In this document: one piece after another, positions 8,515 to 15,071 of the stretch
Layout: each line of letters starts with the position of its first letter
Numbering within the stretch: the stretch's first letter is position 1
DNA from: Clostridia bacterium
Lineage (GTDB): Bacteria; Bacillota; Clostridia; Christensenellales; Aristaeellaceae
Length of the DNA stretch: 64,000 nt
Direction of reading: 5' to 3'
Assembly (NCBI GenBank): GCA_017534885.1
Contig: JAFXVR010000050.1
Location: 1 to 64,000, forward strand
Made by a program: the position numbers and the translations under genes
Notes under the pieces: generated by a model
Database searches by the model: none
What the model was told of the DNA's origin: nothing
Seen by the model: the letters and a program-made list of their open reading frames with translations, nothing else

Positions 8515-9315
8515 TTACTCGTCCGCCTCGTGCATCTCAGTCCCGTTGGCAAGGGCTTTGGCGTACTTTTCGCTCATCAGGCCGCTGGCATACAGGTACT
8601 TCTCGCCGTTGAAGGGCGCTTCGCAGACCTTGATGTCCTGATACTCAGGATTCTCCTGCATCTGCGCGATGATCACTTCCATCCGCCCCTTGTCCAGGAA
8701 GAAGGGCTGGCGGGCAAAGTAGTACACCGGCGTAGGGGTCGGGAAGGCCTTGCAGTTGAAGCGCACCATCTCGGCCACCGTGCGGGCGTCGTCCTTCTCG
8801 AGAGTCAGCATGGCGATCTTTGCGTAGTTGTGAGCCATCAGCTCCTCGGAGAAGAAGTAGAGATCCTTCGAGCCCTGCACGGTCAGGATGTCCGCGCAGG
8901 AAGGATCGGCCTGCATCTCGGCGATCAGCGCGTCCACGCTCTCGCCCTCGTCCGCCTTGATCAGCGCCTTGGGGGTGATCAGCGCGGAGCGGCAGCGGGT
9001 ACGGATGAAGTCCGCCAGCAGCTGGGCTTTGGTCTTCTGCGGCTCAGGGGGCAGCTCAGGCTCCGGCTCAGAAGCCGGGAAGGGATCCTTCACCTCGGGC
9101 AGGGACTGCATGTACTCGAAGATATCCGGCTTCTTTGCCTCACCGTCCATCACCTGGGTCGCCTTTTCCTGCATTTCAAGCTTTTCGAGCTTGGGATTGT
9201 CCAGCTCCTTGTTGACCGCCGGATCCAGCGCGTCGCTGAACTCGCCGGGGATTTCGGAGGGCTTGAACTCCACTTCCTTTGAGAATCCGGGCTTTCTGCG
9301 TCCAAACAGTGCCAT
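8515..9315 (-). CDS. YdhW-like protein of an AOR-family redox operon
   Basis: 266 residues, soluble. The first 95 are charged and proline-rich, probably disordered; the rest is globular with repeated alpha/beta segments such as CADILTVQGSKDLYFFSEEL and FNGEKYLYASGLMSEKYAKA, suggesting an internal duplication. There are no cysteine clusters. By position it is the third gene after a Tat-exported ferredoxin and an AOR-family enzyme, matching ydhY-ydhV-ydhW, whose YdhW has no assigned reaction. I infer the YdhW family mainly from this context. An AAGGAGTG site precedes the ATG. Confidence 0.6.
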   Translation of the reverse strand: MALFGRRKPGFSKEVEFKPSEIPGEFSDALDPAVNKELDNPKLEKLEMQEKATQVMDGEAKKPDIFEYMQSLPEVKDPFPASEPEPELPPEPQKTKAQLLADFIRTRCRSALITPKALIKADEGESVDALIAEMQADPSCADILTVQGSKDLYFFSEELMAHNYAKIAMLTLEKDDARTVAEMVRFNCKAFPTPTPVYYFARQPFFLDKGRMEVIIAQMQENPEYQDIKVCEAPFNGEKYLYASGLMSEKYAKALANGTEMHEADE

Positions 9316-9433
9316 CAGGCATCACTCCTTTCTTTCTGGTGTGATTATTCTCGGCCGATACAGAAGAGTCCTGCACAGGAAGCCCGTGCAGGACAAAGTT
9401 TACAGCCTGTTTACAGCCGCTTTACAGATTGGA

Positions 9434-11629
9434 TCAGATCAGGCCCAGCTCCTCCAGCTTGTCGGCGCACTCGGCCAGATCGAACTTCTCGAGGGTCTCG
9501 CGGGTCGGGATGCCGGTCTCCTTGTTCCAGCCCAGGGCTTCATACCACATGTCAAGGCTCTTCTCCCAGTCCTCGCGGTCCAGCTTCACGGTGCCTTCGT
9601 CAAAGGCCTTGAAGTCGGGCTCCTTGTCGAAGACCCAGTCGGACACGTGGTCGTGATCCTTGCGCAGGTTGGTGCTGCCCAGGTTCAGCTTGAAGCTGAT
9701 GGCGGTGATGACGCGCAGCAGCTGGGAAATGCGCTCGGAGTCGCGCTCCTGATCCTCGCGGGTGTACTCCTCGCCCAGCACGGCGCTCATGTACTTGGCG
9801 TCCAGATCCAGGTCGCCGATGTACTGGCGCTTCTTGCTGGTGGCGATGGTCATGGGATACATCCAGTTGCACAGCGTGGCGGAGTCATGCCACTGCTTGC
9901 CGATGAACGCCCACTTGGCCAGCTTGATCTTGTTCTCGTTGATGGGGGTGTACTTCTTCTGGGCGTCAGTGCAGCCCTCGCCGAAGAAGTGCTCCAGCAC
10001 CGGCTTGATGATGTCGTAGTACGGCGCGCCGGAAGAGCAGAAGTTGATCAGGTGGTGGATCATGCAGTCACGGTTGTACATCATGGAGTACAGCGTGCCC
10101 GCCTGCCAGCAGTTCTCCGGGCCGTGGTGGCGCGGATAGCCGTTGTGGCCGATGTTGAAGTTCTTGCCGTTGACGAAGTCATAGAAGTTGATGCCGGCAA
10201 CGTTCTTCTCGGGATCGTCCATGCCCCACTTCTGGTAGAGCTCGTAGGTGCCCAGGCCCAGGTCGGCGAAGAGGCCCTTGCCCAGAGAGATGCGGCGATA
10301 GCACTCCCACACCCAGCGGGGATCGCCGGCTTCCATCAGCGCCCACGGAATGGTGTCCCACTCACCGGGATAGAGGCGGTCGGCCACGTCCTTCAAGACG
10401 CCGGTGGTGTAGGCCATGTTGAAGTCTTCGTACAGGTTGCCATAGTTGCACCACACGCCGTATTCGTCAGCCGCGCGGGAACCGGCGCCGCCTAAGATCA
10501 TCTTGGCGTCCTTCTCGTCCACGAAGTCGTGGGTGGAGGGTACGCTTTCGCCGTTGGCGTCCTTGTGGTTGGGATACCACTCCAGCATCTTGATGATGGG
10601 CATGCAGGTGTTGGAGACGTGGGTGGGCAGATCATACTCCGCCAGGGGATCCATGTCATACTCGGTGTAGCAGCGGACGGGGCAGGAAGAGCAGCCGCCC
10701 TGCTTCACGGTGTACTTCTCAGCGATCTCGCCGAAGTCGAACACGCCCTTGTTGCAGCGCAGGGCCGCCACATTGATCTGGCCGCTGGGCTGCTCGCCCA
10801 TGTCGATCGGGCCCTTGGAGGCCTTGTCCCAGGTGATGCCAGGGGCGCCCTGCCAGCGGTTGTTGGTGGCCACATACTCGCTCCAGCTCTGCGCGTGGCA
10901 GGGAACGGTGTGGTTGTTGTTGCCGCCCACCAGATCCTTGATCATGTAGTTACTCAGCAGGCGAACCTTCAGGGGCTCGGCGATCTTGACCGCGCCGGTG
11001 CCGCGCACCACCAGGGCCTTGCACTTCTTGCTGCCCAGCAGGGCGCCGATGCCCGCGCCGCCGCTGTTGCCGAAGGAGGTGACGATGTTGGACATGTGCA
11101 CCAGGTTCTCACCGGCGGTGCCGATGCTGGCCACGTCGAACTCGGGGCCGTTTTCCTTGGCCAGGGTCGCGTTGACCTCGAAGGTGCCCTTGCCCCAGAT
11201 GTGGGAGGCGTCCTCGATGGTCACTTTGTCGTCGTCAATCTTGATGTAGACCGGCTTGTCGCTCTGGCCTTCCACGATCATGGCGTCATAGCCGGCATAC
11301 TTGAAGGCGTGAGCGATGTGGCCGCCCATGTGCGCGTCCACGATGGAATAGCCCTTGGACCAGCAGGACAGCAGGGTGATGTTCATGCGGCCAGAGCAGG
11401 GCACGCCGGAGGCGGTCAGCGGGCCGACGCCGAAGACGCACTTCGCGTCCGGGCCCAGGGGATCAGCGTCCAGCGGAACTTCGTCCCAGATGACCTTGTA
11501 GCCGATGCCCATGCCGCCGATAAAGGGCTTGTACTTGGGCAGGGTGTCTTCCTTGGTGATGGTGCCGGTGCTCAGGTTGACCCGGACGATCGTACCAGCC
11601 CAGCCGTTGATGCCATTCTTCACAGACAT
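9434..11629 (-). CDS. Aldehyde:ferredoxin oxidoreductase family tungsten/molybdenum enzyme (YdhV-like)
   Basis: 731 residues. The N-terminal domain (WAGTIVRVNLSTGTITKED, then GGMGIGYKVIWDE) is the AOR fold that binds a bis-pterin W or Mo centre. The first cluster cysteines appear in CSSCPVRCYTE, and a further cysteine near the C-terminus (LAECADKLE) could be the fourth ligand. Enzymes of this family oxidise aldehydes or act as ferredoxin-coupled oxidoreductases; the substrate of the YdhV branch is unknown. Length fits YdhV (about 700). The start has AGGAGG. The upstream gene encodes a 4x[4Fe-4S] ferredoxin likely to be its electron partner. Confidence 0.88.
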   Translation of the reverse strand: MSVKNGINGWAGTIVRVNLSTGTITKEDTLPKYKPFIGGMGIGYKVIWDEVPLDADPLGPDAKCVFGVGPLTASGVPCSGRMNITLLSCWSKGYSIVDAHMGGHIAHAFKYAGYDAMIVEGQSDKPVYIKIDDDKVTIEDASHIWGKGTFEVNATLAKENGPEFDVASIGTAGENLVHMSNIVTSFGNSGGAGIGALLGSKKCKALVVRGTGAVKIAEPLKVRLLSNYMIKDLVGGNNNHTVPCHAQSWSEYVATNNRWQGAPGITWDKASKGPIDMGEQPSGQINVAALRCNKGVFDFGEIAEKYTVKQGGCSSCPVRCYTEYDMDPLAEYDLPTHVSNTCMPIIKMLEWYPNHKDANGESVPSTHDFVDEKDAKMILGGAGSRAADEYGVWCNYGNLYEDFNMAYTTGVLKDVADRLYPGEWDTIPWALMEAGDPRWVWECYRRISLGKGLFADLGLGTYELYQKWGMDDPEKNVAGINFYDFVNGKNFNIGHNGYPRHHGPENCWQAGTLYSMMYNRDCMIHHLINFCSSGAPYYDIIKPVLEHFFGEGCTDAQKKYTPINENKIKLAKWAFIGKQWHDSATLCNWMYPMTIATSKKRQYIGDLDLDAKYMSAVLGEEYTREDQERDSERISQLLRVITAISFKLNLGSTNLRKDHDHVSDWVFDKEPDFKAFDEGTVKLDREDWEKSLDMWYEALGWNKETGIPTRETLEKFDLAECADKLEELGLI

Positions 11630-11670
11630 ATTTGCTTCCTCCTGTTTTTCATCAATTCATGCGGCCTGTG

Positions 11671-12309
11671 TCAGATCGCCTGAGAAACGGATACGATTTC
11701 GTCCCAGGGCACGATGGACAGCGCGCCGGAGGGACAGCCCTCTGCGCAGGCGCCGCACATGATGCACTTGGAGGACTTGTGGGTCTCGGGGTTGACGGTG
11801 GGCATGTGCCAGGGGCAGGCAGCCGTGCAGGCGCCGCAGCCGATGCACTTGTCCGTGTCAACCCGGCGGATGCCGTTCTCATCGGAGTAGATGGCCTGCA
11901 TCGGGCAGGCGTTGCCGCAGGCCGGATTTTCACACTGGCGGCAGGTGTCCGGGAAGTAGGTCCAGTTGTCCTCGGTGTACAGGCCCTGGCCGTTCCGGCT
12001 GGAATACAGGTTGCGGGTGACCTTGACGCGGGAGATGTAGCTGGAGCAGCAGCCGTCGTTGGTCAGGGTGCAGTTGATCTCACAGCGCTGGCAGCCCACG
12101 CAGCGGTCGGCGTCCACCACCAGGAGGCCCTGGGGGAAGGCCCAGACCCGCACCTTGTCCTCAGCCACAGCCTTTTCAGACACGCCCAGCACGCTGAGCA
12201 GTGAAGAGGACAGAGCCAGGCCGGCCAGGCTCTTGCCGCTCAGCTTCAGGAACTGACGGCGGGTATAGTCCTTGTCGAGAAAGCTCTTCCGGTCCATTGT
12301 TTCAGCCAT
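11671..12309 (-). CDS. Tat-exported 4Fe-4S ferredoxin-like subunit (YdhY-like)
   Basis: 212 residues from the ATG at 12309, chosen for its GGAGGAG site 7 bases upstream; the frame is open further but lacks a ribosome site there. A twin-arginine signal (YTRRQFLKLSG followed by a hydrophobic stretch) implies folded export through Tat. Four cysteine groups follow: CVGCQRCEINC, CRQCENPACGNACP, CIGCGACTAACP and CIMCGACAEGCP, giving four [4Fe-4S] clusters as in DMSO-reductase-type electron transfer subunits. It is the first gene of the operon. Oddly, the catalytic partner downstream has no export signal, so the pair may be exported together or the signal may serve as a membrane anchor. Confidence 0.87.
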   Translation of the reverse strand: MAETMDRKSFLDKDYTRRQFLKLSGKSLAGLALSSSLLSVLGVSEKAVAEDKVRVWAFPQGLLVVDADRCVGCQRCEINCTLTNDGCCSSYISRVKVTRNLYSSRNGQGLYTEDNWTYFPDTCRQCENPACGNACPMQAIYSDENGIRRVDTDKCIGCGACTAACPWHMPTVNPETHKSSKCIMCGACAEGCPSGALSIVPWDEIVSVSQAI

Positions 12310-12401
12310 GTTGCAACTCCTCCTTGCACAAATCGGGAAACGGATGGTGGGAAACGAACCAAAAGGAACCTGGCAGCCGCCAATCAGCCGTGTACACAAA
12401 A

Positions 12402-12483
12402 CACACAGGCCCACTGGCAATTGCCAAGCTCCTTCGCAAAAGGCAAGCGCCGCCGTCGCCGGCTGCACTCATTGGCCTGTACG
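12402..12483 (-). ncRNA. Structured 5' leader of the ydhYVW-like operon, possible riboswitch
   Basis: On the minus strand CGUACAGGCC (12483-12474) pairs over 10 bp with GGCCUGUGUG (12411-12402). This closing stem encloses two hairpins: GCCG-GCGA-CGGC with a GNRA tetraloop (12452-12463), and a UUGCC/GGCAA stem (12421-12446). Together they form a three-way junction. It lies in a leader of about 214 nt between a good promoter and the ferredoxin start. A molybdenum or tungsten cofactor riboswitch would fit the operon, but I could not match the Moco consensus with confidence. No intrinsic terminator follows, so any control would act on translation or through a protein. Confidence 0.45.
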
Positions 12484-12530
12484 GCCTCAGGGGTCGTATC
12501 AGGCTCGGAGCTTCCCTTGATCCTGAATGT

Positions 12531-12559
12531 ATTGTAACATATCCCGGGCGGTTTGAAAA
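12531..12559 (-). promoter_or_regulatory. Promoter of the ydhYVW-like operon
   Basis: TTTTCA, 17 bp, TACAAT on the minus strand; predicted start near 12524. The weak -35 together with repeats directly upstream suggests an activator-dependent promoter. Confidence 0.55.
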
Positions 12560-12582
12560 GAGGTTTGCAGAAAAAAGTTTTG

Positions 12583-12618
12583 CAAAGTTGACCCAAAGTT
12601 TCCAAAGAGTTTCCAAAG
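12583..12618. promoter_or_regulatory. Four helically phased CAAAG repeats upstream of the redox-operon promoter
   Basis: CAAAG occurs at 12583, 12594, 12603 and 12614 (spacings 11, 9, 11 bp), including an exact tandem TTTCCAAAGAG. They sit 24-60 bp upstream of the -35 of the minus-strand operon. This looks like a cooperative binding site for an unidentified activator, or a bent tract. Confidence 0.4.
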
Positions 12619-12653
12619 AGGCTTCGCGGAATGCATTCCAGAAAAAGTTTCAA

Positions 12654-12682
12654 TGGACATTCATCCGGATTTCATCTATAAT
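12654..12682 (+). promoter_or_regulatory. Promoter for the transglutaminase-like gene
   Basis: TGGACA, 17 bp, TATAAT, about 50 bp before the start codon at 12735. It is divergent from the redox-operon promoter. Confidence 0.7.
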
Positions 12683-12734
12683 GAAAGTAGTACAATGACC
12701 ATTATGCCTGCATGCCGCCCAGGAGGACATCACC

Positions 12735-14984
12735 ATGCGCAAACACCTGTCTGCATCCCTGCTTGTTTTTCTGGCCCTGCTGACCCTCTGTGCGCTTCCG
12801 TCATTGGCTGACGGATATGTGGCCGACACCCCTGAGGCTCTGCTCAGCCTGATCCGCCCCCACCTGGAGCGGTGCGAGAGCTCGTTTGAAGTGCAGGTGA
12901 CCAGCGAGCTCAGCCGCCGCGTGTGGGACGATCAAGGCGGCGGCGACTTGCTGAGCGACTTCATGACAGTGCACGGCGTGCAGTCCTGGGGCACCTCCCG
13001 CACCGTCTTTGGCGCGACCCGCACTGTCGAGTTCACCAATGTGTCCTACTACGCCGGGTGCCGCATCCTGCTGGCCTGGCAGACCGGAGACACCTCATCC
13101 CTCTCCGCCCGGGAGGCCGCGGCACTGAGCGCGGCGCAGCGGTTTGTCAGCTCCCTTGCAGGCAGCGCGCTGGACAGGGAGCGGGCCATTCACGACTACA
13201 TCTGCGCGAATGTGGTTTACTTCACCGACGACATCAGCGATAACGACAACGACTGCGCCATCGGCGGACTGCTCAACGGCCTGGCGGACTGCGACGGCTA
13301 CTCGGATACCTTCTTTCTCCTGTGCAATATGGCCGGCATCCCCTGCCGCTTTGTGCACGGCACCACCCTCCAGGACAAGGACAAGAACAGCGACAGCACC
13401 CATATGTGGAATGCCATCCGCCTGGACGGCAAGTGGGTGATGACCGATGTGACCTGGGACGACAGCGAGCACGGCACCACCTACCTGTACTACAATATCG
13501 GCAGCCGCCGGATGGGGCTGAATCACTTCTGGGACGCCGCCGCGCTGGATTTCACGCCCGAAGCGGAGGATGACGGCGCGCTGCTGACCGCTGACCTCCG
13601 CTTTGCCAAAGTTGAAAGCTGGGAACAGATCGCGCTGATTCTGCGCGCCAGGGCTGCCGCCCGGGCCAGCCGCATCCGGGTGCAGGTCACGGCTGATCTG
13701 GGCATCAAGGAGAATTCAGAGCAGCTCTCCTCCCTCGCCTTTGACAGCGGCCTGAGATCCTTCCAGTGGGATATCAGCCAGGACGCCTTCGAGCTGTACG
13801 ACCTGGAATACCCTGAGTATTTTCGCTTCTGCGCCGATGAGAGCGACATTGTCAGCTATGTCGATTCCTTTGCGGGCTGGGAGCAGCCGCCCGCCGAGTT
13901 CACCGTCTTCTTTGACAAGTCCCTGGGCAGCGCGCTCTGCGGCAGTGAGTGCGCCGGGCTGGACAGGGTGCTGTACGCCTCGAAGCTTGCCGCGCCGATC
14001 CACTACACCTACTCCTCCGGCCTGACCTCCGTCACGGTTCAGAATCCCGTCTACCAGCCCGACACCCCTCATGACCGCGCAGAAAGCTGGGAGGAAGTGG
14101 CGGCGGTTCTCCGCAGCCGGGCAGTCCAGAGAGCCAGCCGGATCCGGGTATTTGTGCCCGCCAGTCTGAACATCTGGGATCAGTCGGACAGGCTTTCTTC
14201 CCTCGTCTACGGCTGCGGTGTATCCTCCTTTCAGTGGGACATCAGCCGGTATGTCTTCGAGCTGTACGACCTGGAGTACCCCGGATATTTCCGCTTCTGC
14301 GCCGACGAGAGCGAAATCGTCAGCTATGTCAATTCCTTTGCCGACCAGGCCAGGCTGCCTTCGGAGTTCACCATCTTCTTTGACGAGTCCCTGGGCAGCG
14401 CGCTCTGCGGCAAAAACTGCGCCGGGCTGGACAGGGTGCTCTATGGCACGCGGCTCGCCGCCCCGATCCACTACAGCTATTCCTCCGGCCTGACCTCTGT
14501 CACCGTGCTGAGTCCCGCGTATCTGCCCGGCGACGTGCCCCTTGCCACGGACGAGGACAGCCTCTATACCGTGCTGAAGAAGGCCCTGTCCAAACAGCCG
14601 GCGGAGGTGCAGTTTGCCTACGGCGGCCAGCTGGATCTGGAACGGCAGAACGCCCTGGTGGTTCGCACCGTGGCCTCCCTGGGCGTGTCCAGCTCCTTCT
14701 ATTCCTCCACCGGCGGCGGATGCCGGATGTGGCTGAGCGGCCTGCAGTACTATGACGAGTTCAGGGTCGTCAGCACAAAGAAACAGGCGCTGAGCTACAT
14801 GAAGTCCTGCAAAAAGGCCGGAATCAGCACCTTTGTTCTGTTCTGCCCGGCGGATGTGTTCAGCGACCTGATGGAAAACAACGCCGGGCGGCTGTTCAGC
14901 ATGCTGGACGAGGCTGGCTTTCAGGATGAATCCATCAGCTATTCCGAGGAGTACGGCCTGATCCAGATTTCAAACGCCCGGTGA
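12735..14984 (+). CDS. Secreted transglutaminase-like protein with a duplicated domain
   Basis: 749 residues with signal peptide MRKHLSASLLVFLALLTLC. A transglutaminase-like cysteine protease domain covers about 100-260 with the expected triad Cys186 (ADCDGYSD), His223 (STHMWNAI) and Asp238 (VMTDVTWDD). Then come two copies of a domain of about 156 residues (from 294 and from 450) that keep phrases such as FELYDLEYP, YFRFCADES, SLGSALCG and APIHYSYSSGLTSVTV. A unique C-terminal region of about 140 residues follows. The enzyme probably acts on extracellular peptides or cell-wall peptide; the repeats may bind substrate. AGGAGG precedes the ATG. Confidence 0.82.
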   Translation: MRKHLSASLLVFLALLTLCALPSLADGYVADTPEALLSLIRPHLERCESSFEVQVTSELSRRVWDDQGGGDLLSDFMTVHGVQSWGTSRTVFGATRTVEFTNVSYYAGCRILLAWQTGDTSSLSAREAAALSAAQRFVSSLAGSALDRERAIHDYICANVVYFTDDISDNDNDCAIGGLLNGLADCDGYSDTFFLLCNMAGIPCRFVHGTTLQDKDKNSDSTHMWNAIRLDGKWVMTDVTWDDSEHGTTYLYYNIGSRRMGLNHFWDAAALDFTPEAEDDGALLTADLRFAKVESWEQIALILRARAAARASRIRVQVTADLGIKENSEQLSSLAFDSGLRSFQWDISQDAFELYDLEYPEYFRFCADESDIVSYVDSFAGWEQPPAEFTVFFDKSLGSALCGSECAGLDRVLYASKLAAPIHYTYSSGLTSVTVQNPVYQPDTPHDRAESWEEVAAVLRSRAVQRASRIRVFVPASLNIWDQSDRLSSLVYGCGVSSFQWDISRYVFELYDLEYPGYFRFCADESEIVSYVNSFADQARLPSEFTIFFDESLGSALCGKNCAGLDRVLYGTRLAAPIHYSYSSGLTSVTVLSPAYLPGDVPLATDEDSLYTVLKKALSKQPAEVQFAYGGQLDLERQNALVVRTVASLGVSSSFYSSTGGGCRMWLSGLQYYDEFRVVSTKKQALSYMKSCKKAGISTFVLFCPADVFSDLMENNAGRLFSMLDEAGFQDESISYSEEYGLIQISNAR
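13614..14549 (+). repeat. In-frame tandem duplication of a 468-bp domain
   Basis: Unit 1 starts at 13614 and unit 2 at 14082, both with codons for ESWE. The match persists at DNA level over long stretches, for example CCCTGGGCAGCGCGCTCTGC in both, indicating a fairly recent duplication inside the transglutaminase-like gene. Confidence 0.8.
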
Positions 14985-15071
14985 CGGCGGTTTTCCCCCT
15001 TCCCCAAACCGGTGGTTTGCATTGCGCATTCCCTCCCTTTGATCCCTTGCGTCACAGAAAGGCGGAGCATC

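Noticed and set aside
12310-12524. Assigning the leader to the Moco riboswitch by name
   Set aside because: The context fits, but the short similarities I first saw to the E. coli moaA leader fell partly in its start-codon region. The structure alone does not identify the class, so it is reported only as a structured leader.
15012-15071. A 20-residue N-terminal extension of the deaminase-like protein from the GTG at 15012
   Set aside because: No ribosome site at 15012, whereas the ATG at 15072 has AAAGGCGGAG at normal distance.
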